Shown one piece after another: positions 7,834 to 19,563 of a DNA stretch of 64,000 bases (position 1 is its first letter; every line of letters begins with the position of its first letter). The notes under the pieces were generated by a model, which did not search any database, was not told the origin of the DNA, and was given only the letters and a program-made list of their open reading frames with translations. The translations under genes and the position numbers were made by a program. The stretch covers positions 8,722 to 72,721 of the forward strand of contig JBOHTO010000056.1 of NCBI GenBank assembly GCA_050733695.1, read 5' to 3'. The DNA comes from JBOHTO01 sp050733695 (GTDB lineage Bacteria; Gemmatimonadota; Gemmatimonadetes; Gemmatimonadales; Gemmatimonadaceae).

Positions 7834-9852
7834 ATGCTACTCAGAACATTCGCCATGCTCGTCGCTCTGCAACAGCAGGGGCAGACGAGCACTGCACCGG
7901 CAGAGAACGGACGAGCGGTCGAGCGGCTGCACGTCTCGCCGGCGAATCTCACCGTGGCCGCGGGCGACACGCTGCGACTGGAGGTGACGGCGCTCGATTC
8001 CGAGGGAAATCCGGTCGAGAATGCCAGCATCCTCTTCCGGCCCGCCGGTGCCTATTTCGAGGCGGACGTCGATTCCACGGGCCTCGTTACGGCGGGTGCC
8101 ACCGGCACCTTCCCGGTAGGAATCGCGGCGCTGGTTCCGGGCGCGAAGCCGTTCATCGAGGTGGTTGAAGTTCACATGGTGGCCGGGCCGGCCGCGCGCG
8201 TGGAGATCGACGCGCAGGCGGCGAAGCTCGTTGCCGGTCAGAGTGTTCGCTTCGATGCGAGTGTCTTCTCGGCGGCGGGCGATGAGCGCGACGAGGGCGT
8301 CACATGGAAATCGTCGGCGCCCTCCGTGGTGGCTGTGACGCCGGAGGGTCTCGTAACGGCGCGCAGTGCAGGACGCGCGACGATCGAGGCGGCAGCGGGT
8401 GACGCGTCCGCTACGCTCCCCGTCGAGGTGATCGCGAACACGATCGAGTCCGTCGAGATAACGCCGGCGCGTGCCACGGCGCGTACGGGCGACGTGATCG
8501 ATTTCTCGGTGACGGTGCGCGACCGGCGGGGCGGGGCGATCGAAGGCCTGACGCCTACGTGGACGTTCTCGCCCGGCAAGGGGATGATCGGCGCAGATGG
8601 ATCGTTCGTGGGCTACGAGGCAGGCGAGTACCTCGTTTCGGCGGGGCTCGGCGACGCGAGCGCGAGCACGGTCGTGCGGCTCGAGCACCGCGATGTGCGA
8701 CGTCCTCTCACGGTTGTTGGCCGTCTGCCGCGGACGCTGTTCACCACCGAGGAAGTGTGGGTGCATCCGGGTGGCGACTATGCGTATCTGGGCACGGGGA
8801 GCGGCGGCGACCGGATGTATGCGATCGACATCAGGGATCCATCGAACCCGACCGTCACCGACTCGATCGTGGCCAACACGCGGCGAGTGAACGACATCAT
8901 GACGACGCCCGACGGCGAGTTCCTCGTCTTCACGCGCGAGGGCGCGTCGGATCGGAAGAACGGGATAGTGATCGCATCGCTGGAGGACCCCGCTCACCCG
9001 AAGCCGATAGCCGAATTCACGGATGGCGTGACGGCGGGCGTTCATTCGGCGTTCGTGTACCGGCAGCCTAAATACGGCACGCACGTCTATCTCACCAACG
9101 ACGGCACGGGCGCGCTGCACATTCTCGACATCAGCGATCCGTACAAACCCGTTGAAGTCGCGCAGTGGAGGACGACCAACCGCGCCGAAGCCGGCCGCAC
9201 GCTGCACGATGTGGACGTGCAGGACGGACTCGCGTATCTGAGCTACTGGAACGACGGCCTCGTCATCCTCGACGTCGGTAACGGTGTCGCAGGCGGCAGT
9301 CCGTCGAACCCCGTGCTCGTGTCGCAGTTCAAGTACGACCTGGACGAGCTCTATCGCGAGGTGGAGGCAACGAGCGGACCGGGCTTCATCCGCGGCACAC
9401 ACACCGCGTGGCGCGATGGCAGGTACGTGTTCATTGCGGACGAGGTATTCCCGGCGAGTTCGGTGAAGGGTGCCAAGGATGCCGCCGCGGGCCGCGCGTA
9501 CGGGCGGCTCCAGGTGATCGACGTGAGCGACATGGAGAACCCGAAGTCGGTCGCGTGGTACGAGCCGGGCTTCGGCGGCGTGCACAACATCTGGATCGCC
9601 GGCGACACGCTGTACATGGGCGCCTACAACGGCGGCTTCCACGCATTCGACATATCGGGTGAGCTCAAGGGCGACCTGCATGCGCAGGGGCGCGAGATCG
9701 CGCACCTGAACACCGCCGACATGGACGGCCGTGTGAAGAATACCGCGATGACCTGGGGCGTGGTCGTGAAGGACGGACTCGCGTACGTGAGCGACATGTA
9801 CAACGGTCTCTGGATCGTACGCATCGAGCCGAAGCGGGCACTGGTGCCGTAG
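7834..9852 (+). CDS. Exported protein with bacterial Ig-like domains and LVIVD beta-propeller
   Basis: 672 residues from ATG 7834; a longer in-frame ORF upstream is antisense to DUF885 and rejected. A short hydrophobic N-terminus (MLLRTFAMLVAL) suggests export. Residues ~30-290 contain Big_2-like Ig domains (LTVAAGDTLRLEVTALDSEG, GVTWKSSAPSVVAVTPEGLV, VDFSVTVRD-type strands). From ~300 an LVIVD propeller follows, with recurring YLGTGSGG, LHILDISDPYKP, GLVILDVGNG, LQVIDVSDMENP and GGFHAFDIS motifs. Such propellers are usually surface or periplasmic binding modules. No catalytic residues are evident. It seems monocistronic and is followed by a cluster of palindromic repeats. Confidence 0.85.
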   Translation: MLLRTFAMLVALQQQGQTSTAPAENGRAVERLHVSPANLTVAAGDTLRLEVTALDSEGNPVENASILFRPAGAYFEADVDSTGLVTAGATGTFPVGIAALVPGAKPFIEVVEVHMVAGPAARVEIDAQAAKLVAGQSVRFDASVFSAAGDERDEGVTWKSSAPSVVAVTPEGLVTARSAGRATIEAAAGDASATLPVEVIANTIESVEITPARATARTGDVIDFSVTVRDRRGGAIEGLTPTWTFSPGKGMIGADGSFVGYEAGEYLVSAGLGDASASTVVRLEHRDVRRPLTVVGRLPRTLFTTEEVWVHPGGDYAYLGTGSGGDRMYAIDIRDPSNPTVTDSIVANTRRVNDIMTTPDGEFLVFTREGASDRKNGIVIASLEDPAHPKPIAEFTDGVTAGVHSAFVYRQPKYGTHVYLTNDGTGALHILDISDPYKPVEVAQWRTTNRAEAGRTLHDVDVQDGLAYLSYWNDGLVILDVGNGVAGGSPSNPVLVSQFKYDLDELYREVEATSGPGFIRGTHTAWRDGRYVFIADEVFPASSVKGAKDAAAGRAYGRLQVIDVSDMENPKSVAWYEPGFGGVHNIWIAGDTLYMGAYNGGFHAFDISGELKGDLHAQGREIAHLNTADMDGRVKNTAMTWGVVVKDGLAYVSDMYNGLWIVRIEPKRALVP

Positions 9853-9878
9853 CTGCCGGGCTGCAACTCGAGCGTGTT

Positions 9879-9973
9879 CATTCCCGCGAGAGCGGGAATT
9901 CATCATGGCGTTGTCGTCCTCGCGAGAGCGGGGATACATATGGCCTTGTCATTCCCGCGAAAGCAGGAATCAA
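9879..9973. repeat. Cluster of three dRS3-like palindromic repeats
   Basis: Three tandemly placed copies about 35 bases apart. The first (9880-9899, ATTCCCGCGAGAGCGGGAAT) fits the pattern ATTCCC-N8-GGGAAT known for Neisseria dRS3 elements; the second (about 9914-9940) and third (about 9948-9973) are diverged. The same palindrome recurs in intergenic gaps throughout the window in both orientations, always outside intact genes. Confidence 0.85.
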
Positions 9974-10021
9974 TTCTGTCGCCTGCTCGATTTCGGGCAA
10001 TGGATGAAGGAGGAGAGAATC

Positions 10022-10696
10022 ATGCATTGTTTCAACGACGACTTGCGTCGCGGCCTCGCGACGCTGGCGCTGGTTTCGGCTTTCGGGCTCGCCTGCGATG
10101 ACACCGACCCGCTCGTCGGGTTGGAGGTGCAGGTGTACAGTGGCACGTTCTCGCCGATGAATGGCTCCGGTGTCGGCGGCTTGGTCAACCTCACACTGGA
10201 TCCCGATGGCGGAGACTTCTCTGCCTCGGTGGACGCGAACGGGACGGATGCATCCATCACGCACGCGCAGCACATCCACTTCGCCGCGGCCTGCCCCACG
10301 ACGGCCGCAGACGCCAACGCTGATGGCTTTGTCGACGTGATCGAAGGGATCCCGTCATATGGCAAGATCCTGGTTCCGCTCGACGCCGACCTCAGTGTGC
10401 AGGGCGGGCCGGCCGACATGGACTTTCCCGAATCGAGTGCGAGCGGCGCGATCGACTATTTCCAGCGCACGTCACTCGATGTCATGCTCGCGGACCTGCG
10501 CGCAGCGGATCCGGATCCCGATGACGCAATCGTGAAGCTCGGCTCGGGGGGTGAACTGGACCTCGCTGGTCGCACGGTCGTACTGCACGGCGTCGCGGCT
10601 GACACGGACCTGCCTGCGACGGTGCAGACACTGGGCACCGCACCCCGGCAGGCGACGCTCCCGATTGCCTGCGCGACGCTCGATCGCGTGGACTGA
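10022..10696 (+). CDS. Lipoprotein with CHRD-like domain
   Basis: 224 residues from ATG 10022, chosen because an AAGGAGGAGAG Shine-Dalgarno lies directly upstream; earlier in-frame ATGs run through the palindromic repeats. The signal peptide ends in a lipobox (FGLAC, Cys25), so the protein is likely anchored in a membrane facing the periplasm or outside. Two similar segments follow (VYSGTFSPMNGSG...HAQHIHF and LDVMLADLR...GRTVVLHG), resembling the HxH-containing CHRD beta-rich domain found in copper-binding and extracellular proteins. No enzymatic motif is visible. The gene appears to be a single transcription unit bounded by repeats on both sides. Confidence 0.75.
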   Translation: MHCFNDDLRRGLATLALVSAFGLACDDTDPLVGLEVQVYSGTFSPMNGSGVGGLVNLTLDPDGGDFSASVDANGTDASITHAQHIHFAAACPTTAADANADGFVDVIEGIPSYGKILVPLDADLSVQGGPADMDFPESSASGAIDYFQRTSLDVMLADLRAADPDPDDAIVKLGSGGELDLAGRTVVLHGVAADTDLPATVQTLGTAPRQATLPIACATLDRVD

Positions 10697-10815
10697 CGCA
10701 CACACGGCGGACGCCTGTGCAGGGTCCGCGCAATCGCCTGCGCACCCGCTCGCTGGCGTAGCGGCACCGTAATCACGTAGACTGCACCTTGCACTGCGCT
10801 TCGCGCGCGGCCAGC

Positions 10816-10901
10816 GTGGATTCCCCGCTTGGGCGGGAATGACGACCTTGGGGCGCCGAGGCGCGTGGGCGACATTGATTCGCGCTTGTGCGGAAATGAC
10901 A
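10816..10901. repeat. Two diverged dRS3-like palindromes
   Basis: GGATTCCCCGCTTGGGCGGGAA (about 10817-10841) and a poorer copy at 10875-10900 (GATTCGCGCTTGTGCGGAAATG). They lie in the 261-base gap between the CHRD-like lipoprotein and the LOG-family gene; nothing else was recognised there. Confidence 0.65.
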
Positions 10902-10957
10902 GGTGATCAGCGTGCCCATGCGCGCGAACGACAGACATCCGGGAGCAGAACAGGGGC

Positions 10958-12032
10958 ATGGCTGCACGCAAGAGCGGTAACAACTCGAAGGAAAGGAACA
11001 AGGCGCCTCGCCTGACACGCGCCGGCGCAGCCGCGGAGGGCCCTAGGGTTTCGGCAGAAGTTGCGGCCACATCGGGTGCGGACGGAAAGCGGCCTCGCAG
11101 GAAGCGACGCAAGTCGCGCGGCGCCCGTACGCCGTCGGGCAAGCCGATGGACCCCCTGCTTCTCGATCAGGCAGAGGCCGAGTCGCGCGAGGGACTGCGC
11201 GAGCGTACGGAGGAGGGACATCGCGCCGCCGGCCGTACTCCGCCCTCGGAGCGGGAAGGTGCACGGCAGTCGGGCCAGACGCGCGTCAAGATCGACGAAT
11301 CGATCCGGAGCATCCATCAACCCGTGACCGAGGACGAGAAACTCCTCCGCGAGACGGGGCCACGCGTCGACTTCACACGTACCGATCCGTGGCGTGTGAT
11401 GCGGATCATGAGCGAGTTCATCGAGGGGTTCGATACGCTCGCGGGCGTCGAGCGGGGAGTGTCGATCTTCGGCTCCGCACGCGCACACCCGGACGACCCG
11501 CAGTACGTCGCGGCGCAGGAGGTCGCGCGCCTGCTCGCCGAGGCAGGATTCGCGGTGATCACGGGCGCCGGCCCCGGAATCATGGAGGCCGCCAACAAGG
11601 GTGCCCGTCTTGCCGGAGGTCAATCCATCGGCTGCAACATAGAGCTGCCGTTCGAACAGGGCGCGAATCCCTACGTCGACACCGTCATCAACTTCCGCTA
11701 CTTCATGGTGCGGAAGACGATGTTCATCAAGTACTCCTCGGCGTTCATCATCTTCCCCGGCGGCTTCGGCACGCTCGACGAGCTGTTCGAAGCGCTCACG
11801 CTCATCCAGACGGGCAAGGTCTCACAGTTCCCCGTGATCCTGTTCGGTCGCCACTACTGGGCGGGGCTCGTTCGCTGGCTGCACTCGCGCGTGCTCGGCG
11901 AGCGCAAGATATCGCCCGGCGACATGGACCTCATGCTGCTCACGGACGATCCCGCCGAGGCGGCGAACGCGGTGATTCAGGCGTACAGGGCGCAGCGCGC
12001 GGCCACGATCCAGCGCATGGAGCACGATCTCC

Positions 12033-12040
<8 letters not shown>
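10958..12040 (+). CDS. LOG-family (TIGR00730) Rossmann-fold protein
   Basis: 360 residues. Residues ~140-345 are a LOG/lysine-decarboxylase-like Rossmann domain: [33 protein letters not shown] and the PGGFGTLDE signature. LOG proteins are phosphoribohydrolases that release cytokinin-type bases or nucleobases from nucleoside monophosphates; bacterial substrates are often unproven. The first ~110 residues are an unusual basic, low-complexity extension ([14 protein letters not shown]) not part of the family. The gene overlaps the start of the deoxyhypusine-synthase-like gene by eight bases, so the two are probably one operon; both have comparable low-complexity N-termini. Confidence 0.88.
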
Positions 12041-13285
<1,245 letters not shown>

Positions 13286-13286
<1 letters not shown>

Positions 13287-13669
13287 TGTCCGACTTCGAT
13301 CCGGCCAATCCGCTGCCGCGGAAGACCCCGTACAACATTCTGGCGACGGGGGCTGGGCAGGCATCGTACGCGCGTCTCGGTGTGGGGCTCGCGGTGGGGC
13401 TGTCGGCGGCGCTGCTCTTCTTCATCGTCGGCCCGCTATGGGTGGGGGCCGGGGCGATCGCGCTCGCCTCCTTCGCGGCGTGGGGGCTCGCCGCGAAGAC
13501 ACTCAATGCACTCGACATCCGCCGTCTCGAGGCCAGGCGCGAGCGCGTCGTTCTGCGAGTGGTTCAGGGTGCCGCGGTAATCTTCGGAATCGTCAGCGTG
13601 TTCGCGGGGCTGCTTCTGCTGGCCGGGATTGCTCTGGGCTGGCGCTGGATGCTCGGCCTGGGCGAGTAG
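13286..13669 (+). CDS. Small integral membrane protein of unknown function
   Basis: 127 residues with three hydrophobic segments: ~30-50 (GLAVGLSAALLFFIVG), ~50-70 (AGAIALASFAAWGLA) and ~95-120 (GAAVIFGIVSVFAGLLLLAG), separated by a basic cytoplasmic-looking loop (DIRRLEARRERVV). The ATG overlaps the stop of the deoxyhypusine-synthase-like gene (TGATG), so it is the third gene of that operon. No family was recognised. Its 3' end overlaps the convergent MBL gene by 77 bases. Confidence 0.75.
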
Positions 13670-14438
13670 CGCGGACCGCGCGCACGAAGTTCGCGCGCGC
13701 GAGGTCTCCGGCGGAGATGACGGCAATGATATCCTCGCGACCGAGGACGCTGCGCGTGATCATCCGCTCGTCCCGGCCCTCGTCATCATGCTGGTCGATA
13801 CGCCCGATTGTATCGTCCAGCCACCGCGCCTTCGCGAGCAGAGCTTCGACAGGTTGCATGACCTCTCCGCGATGCGCATCGAACATGCGGCGGGGTTGGA
13901 GAGCCGCGATGCGGTGGAGACTCTCCGACAGGGCGCGCGGATTCTCTCCGGGGCGTGCAACGCGGACCTTCACGCCGAGATAGAGGTCACCGGCGAACAG
14001 CACACCGCGCTCTGCATCCCAGACGACGTGGTGGTCGAACGAATGGCCGGGGGAATGAATCAGCTCCAGCCCCTCGGGCATGCCGCCGGACACCGGCGTT
14101 CGCAACGGTCGCATGGCGCCCCAGCAGAAGCGGCGATAGAGGGCCATCGGTTGCGGGTCGCGTATCGCTGCCAGGGTGGATGCTGCGGCGACGAGCGGGA
14201 TGCCACGCCGGGCAACGAGGTCGGCATTCCCGGCGTGATCCTCGTGCTGGTGTGTCAGAAGCACGACGGAGGGGCGAAGTGCATCGAGCGCCGCTGCGAA
14301 GCGGGCAGCAGCCGCCGGAAAGCCTGTGTCGACGAGAACGCCGCGGGCGAACCAGGCGCTCACGGAATAGCCGACCAGGCGGCTGCGCCACGTCGTCATG
14401 ATGATCCGGGTAATGCCGTCGAGCAATTCGGTCTGCAT
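13593..14438 (-). CDS. MBL-fold metallo-hydrolase
   Basis: 281 residues. A metallo-beta-lactamase fold is shown by THQHEDHAG (His63, His65, Asp67, His68), a metal-ligand HSPGHSFDH segment, FAGDLYLG and a DAHRGEV histidine. The spacing suits the glyoxalase II/hydrolase branch, which binds two metal ions; the physiological substrate cannot be read from sequence. The last ~30 residues (RPGRASSASPEQSRPAEAAPRTR-like) are low-complexity and run antisense over the end of the neighbouring membrane protein, so the functional domain probably ends near residue 250. It is transcribed alone and divergently from greA. Confidence 0.88.
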   Translation of the reverse strand: MQTELLDGITRIIMTTWRSRLVGYSVSAWFARGVLVDTGFPAAAARFAAALDALRPSVVLLTHQHEDHAGNADLVARRGIPLVAAASTLAAIRDPQPMALYRRFCWGAMRPLRTPVSGGMPEGLELIHSPGHSFDHHVVWDAERGVLFAGDLYLGVKVRVARPGENPRALSESLHRIAALQPRRMFDAHRGEVMQPVEALLAKARWLDDTIGRIDQHDDEGRDERMITRSVLGREDIIAVISAGDLARANFVRAVRATRPGRASSASPEQSRPAEAAPRTR

Positions 14439-14497
14439 CCGGAACGAGGTTTCTTCGGGATGACTCTGCGCGGAATCGAACCGAACCGGTTCGCGGA

Positions 14498-14526
14498 TTG
14501 CAAACCGACACGGCCGGGCTTAGCTT
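14498..14526 (+). promoter_or_regulatory. Likely sigma70-type promoter of greA
   Basis: TTGCAA (14498-14503) and TAGCTT (14521-14526) are separated by exactly 17 bases. Transcription would start near 14533, just before the hairpin at 14541. Confidence 0.5.
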
Positions 14527-14540
14527 GGAATATGGATGAA

Positions 14541-14577
14541 GCGCCCGGCCCCGGTGGGGGTCGGGCGCTGAACTTTT
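14541..14577 (+). promoter_or_regulatory. Strong GC hairpin plus T-run in the greA leader, possible attenuator
   Basis: Arms 14541-14552 and 14557-14568 pair over 12 bases with one G-U, closing a GGTG loop; the sequence TGAACTTTT follows. It looks like an intrinsic terminator, but it lies between the greA promoter and its ATG. Early termination in the greA leader is known in Escherichia coli, so attenuation is a reasonable inference. It could instead terminate readthrough from outside. Confidence 0.55.
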
Positions 14578-14595
14578 CCGCAGACGGTCCGGGCC

Positions 14596-15078
14596 ATGAT
14601 CGAAGAGCTGAAACAGAAGTTGAACGCCGAAGCGGCAAATCTGCAGCACGAACTCAACATCACGCTGCCAAACGAGATTCGCAAAGCCGTGGAGCTGGGC
14701 GATCTGCGCGAGAACAGCGAGTACAAGGCGGCGCTCGAGCGACAGCAGTTCGTACAGGCGCGGCTCGGCCAGCTCCGGCAGCGGCTGAGCAAACTCTCGC
14801 AGATCGATGTATCGCAGATCCCGGCCGATGAGGTGGGACTGGGGTCCCGCGTCGTCGTGGAAGACAAGCAGACGAAGTCGCGCGAGACATTCCATCTCGT
14901 GTTCGGCGACTCCGTGGAGTTCGAGGAGGGACAGGTGACGATGTCGTCCCCGATCGGCCGCGCGCTCGTTGGAAAGCGTGTGGGCGAGTCGACCGTGCTC
15001 AAGCTGCCGGCGGTGACTCGCACGCTCAAGATTGTCGATCTGGTGACGATCCATCAGGGGGCGGCGAAGGCTTCTTAA
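14596..15078 (+). CDS. greA: Transcription elongation factor GreA
   Basis: 160 residues, the normal GreA length. The N-terminal coiled coil (1-75) carries the acidic tip [11 protein letters not shown] with Asp36 and Glu39, which enters the RNA polymerase secondary channel and stimulates cleavage of backtracked RNA. The C-terminal domain (~85-155) has the FKBP-like pattern [20 protein letters not shown] followed by GKRVGEST. It is monocistronic, with its own promoter and a hairpin in the leader. The neighbouring lhr starts 76 bases downstream with its own -10-like element. Confidence 0.95.
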   Translation: MIEELKQKLNAEAANLQHELNITLPNEIRKAVELGDLRENSEYKAALERQQFVQARLGQLRQRLSKLSQIDVSQIPADEVGLGSRVVVEDKQTKSRETFHLVFGDSVEFEEGQVTMSSPIGRALVGKRVGESTVLKLPAVTRTLKIVDLVTIHQGAAKAS

Positions 15079-15140
15079 GCGAAGTGACTGCAGTGGGGCG
15101 GGGGCGGGTGTCGCGCGAGGGCCTGCCACCCCGGGCCAGC

Positions 15141-15146
15141 TATATT
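15141..15146 (+). promoter_or_regulatory. -10-like TATATT directly before lhr start
   Basis: TATATT ends five bases before GTG 15152 and eight before ATG 15155. That spacing would place transcription start at or next to the start codon, giving a leaderless or nearly leaderless mRNA. No convincing -35 is visible. Confidence 0.4.
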
Positions 15147-15154
15147 TCACCGTG

Positions 15155-18100
15155 ATGCCCCTCGCTCGATTCCACCCTGCGGTCGCCCGGTGGTTCGCGG
15201 AGCGGCTGGGAGAGCCGACGGCCCCCCAGCGCCGCGGCTGGGACGCGATCCGCACCGGATCGCACACCCTGATCGCCGCCCCGACCGGATCGGGGAAAAC
15301 GCTCGCGGCGTTCCTCAGCGCGCTGGACGACCTGCTCCGCGAAGGGCTCGCAGGTCCCCTGCCAGATGAGACGCGCGTCGTCTACGTCTCACCGCTCAAG
15401 GCGCTGAGCGCGGACATCCACCGGAACCTGGCCGAGCCGCGGCGCGAGATCCGCGAGCTGGCCGAAGCCATGGGACTCGAGCCGGCGCGGATCACCGCCG
15501 CCGTGCGCACTGGCGATACAACCGCCTCCGAGCGCGCGGCGATGGTGAAGACGCCACCGCACATCCTCGTCACGACCCCGGAATCACTGTATCTCCTCCT
15601 CACAGCGGAACGCGGCCGGGAGATGCTGCGCACGGCGCGCACCGTCATCGTCGACGAGATTCATGCTGTGCTCGGCTCCCGGCGCGGCGCGCATCTGGCC
15701 CTCTCGCTCGAGCGGCTGCAGCACATCGCGCGCGCGCCGCTGCAGCGCATCGGCCTCTCCGCGACCCAGAAGCCCATCGACGAGGTCGCGCGTTTCCTCG
15801 TGGGCACGAGCGGGATCAGCGTGGACGGCCGTGCGGCATGCACAATCGTGGACGAAGGGCATCGGCGGGCACTCGACATCGGCATCGAGATCCCCACTGC
15901 GCCGCTCGAAGCGGTGATGTCTGCCGAGACGTGGACCGAGATCTACGACCGCCTCGCGTCGCTGGTCCGTGAACACCGCACGACGCTCATCTTCACCAAC
16001 ACGCGCCGTCTCGCCGAGCGCGTCACGCGCCATCTGAGTGAGCGGCTCGGGGAGGATGCGGTGACGGCGCACCATGGCAGTCTCGCAAAGGATGTGCGGC
16101 GTGACGCGGAGGAACGACTCAAGGCGGGGAAGCTCGGTGCGCTCGTCGCGACCGCATCGCTCGAGCTCGGGATCGACATAGGCGCTGTCGATCTCGTGTG
16201 TCAGCTCGGGTCAACGCGGCGGATCTCGACGCTGCTGCAGCGCGTGGGGCGCTCGGGGCATTCGGTCCATGGTACGCCGAAGGGTCGGCTCTTCCCGCTC
16301 ACGCGCGATGAGCTGATCGAATGCGCGGCGCTGCTGCGTGCGGTGAAGGCTGACGAGCTCGATCACGTCGTGATCCCTGCGAAGCCGCTCGACGTGCTCG
16401 CGCAGCAGATCGTGGCAGAGACGGCGGCCGAGGACTGGTCAGTGGATGCGCTCTTCCGGCTCGCGCGGGGGGCGTACCCGTATCGAATGCTGGACCGAGC
16501 GGAGTTCGATGAGGTTGTCGAGATGCTCGCCCGTGGCTTCAGCACGCGGCGCGGGCGGCGCGGCGCCCTGCTGCACCACGATGCAGTGAACGGAAGAGCG
16601 CGCGGCCGCCGTTGTGCGCGCCTCACGGCCATCACCTCCGGGGGCGCGATCCCCGACACGGCGGACTTCCGTGTGATCCTCGAGCCCCAGGGCGCCGTCG
16701 TTGGCACGCTCAACGAGGACTTCGCCATCGAGAGCATCGCGGGCGACATCTTCCAGCTCGGCAACACATCGTGGCGGATCCTGCGCGTGGAGTCGGGAGT
16801 GGTGCGCGTCGAGGATGCGCACGGTCAGCCGCCGACGATACCCTTCTGGCTGGGAGAAGCGCCCGCGCGAAGCGACGAACTGTCGGATGCCGTGACGCGC
16901 CTCAGGAGTGACATCGAGGCACGTCTGCACGACCGCGCTGCGGCTGCTCGCTGGCTCGAGTCCGAGATCGGCATCCAGGCCGCCGCGGTTGACCAGATGC
17001 TGGATTATCTGGGCGAAGCGCATCGGATGCTGGGCGCACTGCCGTCGCGCGACACGCTCGTCATCGAACGCTTCTTCGACGAATCCGGTGGCATGCAGCT
17101 CGTTCTGCATTCACCGTTCGGCAGTCGCGTGAACCGGGCGTGGGGGCTGGCACTGAGAAAGCGGTTCTGCCGCCAGTTCAACTTCGAGTTGCAGGCGGCG
17201 GCCACGGAGGATGCGCTGCTTCTTTCACTCGGCCCGCAACATTCCTTCCCGCTGGATGACGTGTTCCGCTATCTGCATGCGGACAGCGTTCGCGACATCC
17301 TCGTGCAGGCGCTGCTGGACGCACCGGTGTTCCAGACCCGCTGGCGGTGGAATCTCACGCTCTCGCTCGCCGTCCCGCGCAACCGCGCAGGGCGCAAGGT
17401 CCCTCCGCAGCTCCAGCGCATGATCGCCGACGACATGCTCGCGGCGGTGTTCCCGGATGCGGCGGCGTGTCTCGAGAACGTCGCCGGCGATCGTGAGGTG
17501 CCGGATCATCCGCTCGTGCGCCAGACGATCGACGACTGTCTGCACGAGGCGATGGATCTCGACGGACTCGCCGCGATCCTGCTGCGTATCAACGCCGGCA
17601 CCATCAGATGCATCGCGCGCGATCTGCCGGAGCCATCGCCGCTCGCTCACGAGATCCTGAACGCGCGGCCGTACGCCTTTCTGGATGATGCGCCTCTGGA
17701 AGAACGCAGGACGCAGGCCGTCTACACCCGGCGTGCGCTCGAACCGTCTTCGGCCGGCGACCTCGGCGCGCTCGACATGGCAGCGATCGAACGCGTGCGC
17801 GACGAAGCGTGGCCAGAAGTCACGGACGCCGATGAGCTCCACGACGCGCTTCTCACGTCCGGCTTCCTCACTGAGGCGGAGGGCGAGGCGGGCCGGGATG
17901 GCCGATCGTGGGCGCCCTTCTGGCGGGAACTGGCGGACAGCGGGCGCGCGTGCGTGGTGGTGACCGGCGATGGTGCGATCGCTGACCGGCTGTGGCTCGC
18001 GACTGAACGTGTTCCGGAGCTGCGAGCGATCTTCCCAAATCCTGTCACAGATCCGCCCGCATTGCCTGTGCTGGCGCAGAACCCTGCGCCCGAACGCAGT

Positions 18101-19528
18101 AGCGCGGTGCGGGAACTGCTGCGCGGCAGGCTGGAGATCATCGGGCCGACAACCGCTGGCGCACTCGGTTCCGCGCTGGGTGTTCCGGAACATGAAGCAG
18201 ATGGCGCGCTGCACGAACTGGAATCGCAGGGTGCGATGCTGCGTGGGTCCTTCACCCCGGGCAGCCGCGAGAGGGAGTGGTGCGATCGCCGCCTGCTGGC
18301 ACGCATCCACCGTTACACGCTCAATCGGCTGCGGGCGGAGATCGAGCCCGTGTCGACGGCGGACTTCATGCGCTTTCTCTTCTCTTGGCAACGCGTGGAT
18401 GCCGAGCACCGGGCCGCAGGCATCGAGGGGCTTGCCGCAATCATCGCGTTGCTCGACGGCTATGAGCTTCCGGCGGGTGCGTGGGAGAGCGATGTGTTGA
18501 GCGCGCGCATGGAGGACTATGACCCTCAGTTGCTGGACGCGCTCTGCCTCACGGGCCGCATCGCATGGGGTCGTCTGTCGCCGCCGCAGGCCAGGGACGG
18601 CGGCCCTACGGGATCGGTGCCGGTCCGCTCGACAGGCATCGCGATTTTTCTCCGCGAGCACCGTGATTCGTGGCTTGCGCTCGCTCCCGCGCCGGTCGCT
18701 CCGCCGCTCACGGAACACGCGAGCGAGGTTCTCGCTGTGCTCGAGCGTCGGGGGGCATCGTTCTTCCAGGAGATGGTGGCGGAGTCGCGTCTGCTCGCGA
18801 CGCAGGTCGAAAAGGCGCTGGCGGAACTCATGGCACTCGGCCTCGTGACGTCGGACAGCTTCGCCGGGTTGCGCGCACTGCTGACACCGTCGGAGAAGCG
18901 CCGGCCCTTCGGCATCAGCCGCACGCGGCGACGCCAGCGAACGGTGCCGTTCGGCGTGGAGACAGCGGGGCGCTGGTCGCTGATCCGGACACATGTCGAT
19001 GGCAGCAGCGGCGGTGCGACATCGGGCCGTGATTACCGCGCGGCGGTGGAAGAGCAGGCGTGGGTGCTGCTGCGCCGTTACGGGGTGGTGTTCAAGCGCG
19101 TGCTCGCGCGCGAGACCAGGCTCGCGCCGTGGCGCGATCTGCTGCTGGCCTATCGGCGTCTGGAAGCGAGGGGGGAGATTCGCGGCGGCCGGTTCGTGGC
19201 CGGATTCTCGGGCGAGCAATACGCACTTCCGGAGGCGGTGGGACAACTTCGTGCGGTGCGCCGCACGGCGCCGAAGGGCGAGCTGTTCGGCATCAGCGCC
19301 GCCGATCCGCTGAACCTCGCGGGGATCGTCACACCCGGTGAGCGCGTGCCCGCGTTGCGATCGAATCGCATCGTCTATCGCGACGGCGTGCCGATCGCGG
19401 CGCGGGAGAAGGGCACTGCTCGTGCGCTCGTCGAGTACGGACCGGCCGAAGCGCTCGAGATCGAACGTGCACTGGTGCGCGGGCGGGTGAGTCCGGCTCT
19501 GCGTGCCTACGTGGGGCGCACGGGCTAG
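15155..19528 (+). CDS. lhr: Lhr-type DEAD/DEAH superfamily 2 helicase
   Basis: 1457 residues (GTG 15152 would add one). Walker A APTGSGKT with Lys48, DEIH box in [18 protein letters not shown], motif III-like SATQ, and helicase C motifs ([40 protein letters not shown]). A long C-terminal part with winged-helix and Lhr-specific segments (e.g. [17 protein letters not shown]) brings it to the size of full-length Lhr rather than Lhr-Core alone. Lhr proteins are 3'-to-5' nucleic-acid translocases implicated in DNA repair, with a role in mutagen resistance in several bacteria. It is monocistronic and convergent with glpD. Confidence 0.93.
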   Translation: MPLARFHPAVARWFAERLGEPTAPQRRGWDAIRTGSHTLIAAPTGSGKTLAAFLSALDDLLREGLAGPLPDETRVVYVSPLKALSADIHRNLAEPRREIRELAEAMGLEPARITAAVRTGDTTASERAAMVKTPPHILVTTPESLYLLLTAERGREMLRTARTVIVDEIHAVLGSRRGAHLALSLERLQHIARAPLQRIGLSATQKPIDEVARFLVGTSGISVDGRAACTIVDEGHRRALDIGIEIPTAPLEAVMSAETWTEIYDRLASLVREHRTTLIFTNTRRLAERVTRHLSERLGEDAVTAHHGSLAKDVRRDAEERLKAGKLGALVATASLELGIDIGAVDLVCQLGSTRRISTLLQRVGRSGHSVHGTPKGRLFPLTRDELIECAALLRAVKADELDHVVIPAKPLDVLAQQIVAETAAEDWSVDALFRLARGAYPYRMLDRAEFDEVVEMLARGFSTRRGRRGALLHHDAVNGRARGRRCARLTAITSGGAIPDTADFRVILEPQGAVVGTLNEDFAIESIAGDIFQLGNTSWRILRVESGVVRVEDAHGQPPTIPFWLGEAPARSDELSDAVTRLRSDIEARLHDRAAAARWLESEIGIQAAAVDQMLDYLGEAHRMLGALPSRDTLVIERFFDESGGMQLVLHSPFGSRVNRAWGLALRKRFCRQFNFELQAAATEDALLLSLGPQHSFPLDDVFRYLHADSVRDILVQALLDAPVFQTRWRWNLTLSLAVPRNRAGRKVPPQLQRMIADDMLAAVFPDAAACLENVAGDREVPDHPLVRQTIDDCLHEAMDLDGLAAILLRINAGTIRCIARDLPEPSPLAHEILNARPYAFLDDAPLEERRTQAVYTRRALEPSSAGDLGALDMAAIERVRDEAWPEVTDADELHDALLTSGFLTEAEGEAGRDGRSWAPFWRELADSGRACVVVTGDGAIADRLWLATERVPELRAIFPNPVTDPPALPVLAQNPAPERSSAVRELLRGRLEIIGPTTAGALGSALGVPEHEADGALHELESQGAMLRGSFTPGSREREWCDRRLLARIHRYTLNRLRAEIEPVSTADFMRFLFSWQRVDAEHRAAGIEGLAAIIALLDGYELPAGAWESDVLSARMEDYDPQLLDALCLTGRIAWGRLSPPQARDGGPTGSVPVRSTGIAIFLREHRDSWLALAPAPVAPPLTEHASEVLAVLERRGASFFQEMVAESRLLATQVEKALAELMALGLVTSDSFAGLRALLTPSEKRRPFGISRTRRRQRTVPFGVETAGRWSLIRTHVDGSSGGATSGRDYRAAVEEQAWVLLRRYGVVFKRVLARETRLAPWRDLLLAYRRLEARGEIRGGRFVAGFSGEQYALPEAVGQLRAVRRTAPKGELFGISAADPLNLAGIVTPGERVPALRSNRIVYRDGVPIAAREKGTARALVEYGPAEALEIERALVRGRVSPALRAYVGRTG

Positions 19529-19563
19529 CAGATCGGAGCGCGCCCGTGCCGGTGCCGCGCGAG

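Noticed and set aside
7837..9939. 700-codon antisense ORF opposite the LVIVD protein
   Set aside because: Composition-driven shadow; the plus strand encodes clear Ig-like and LVIVD repeats.
14460..14510. tRNA-like segment (GGTTCGATTCC-type T-arm, TTGCAA anticodon-like loop) on the minus strand upstream of greA
   Set aside because: No matching 5' acceptor stem or D-arm can be drawn within 76 bases, and the TTGCAA fits better as a promoter -35.
17225..19246. 673-codon antisense ORF opposite the lhr C-terminal part
   Set aside because: Shadow of a well-supported gene; its sequence has no recognisable domain.
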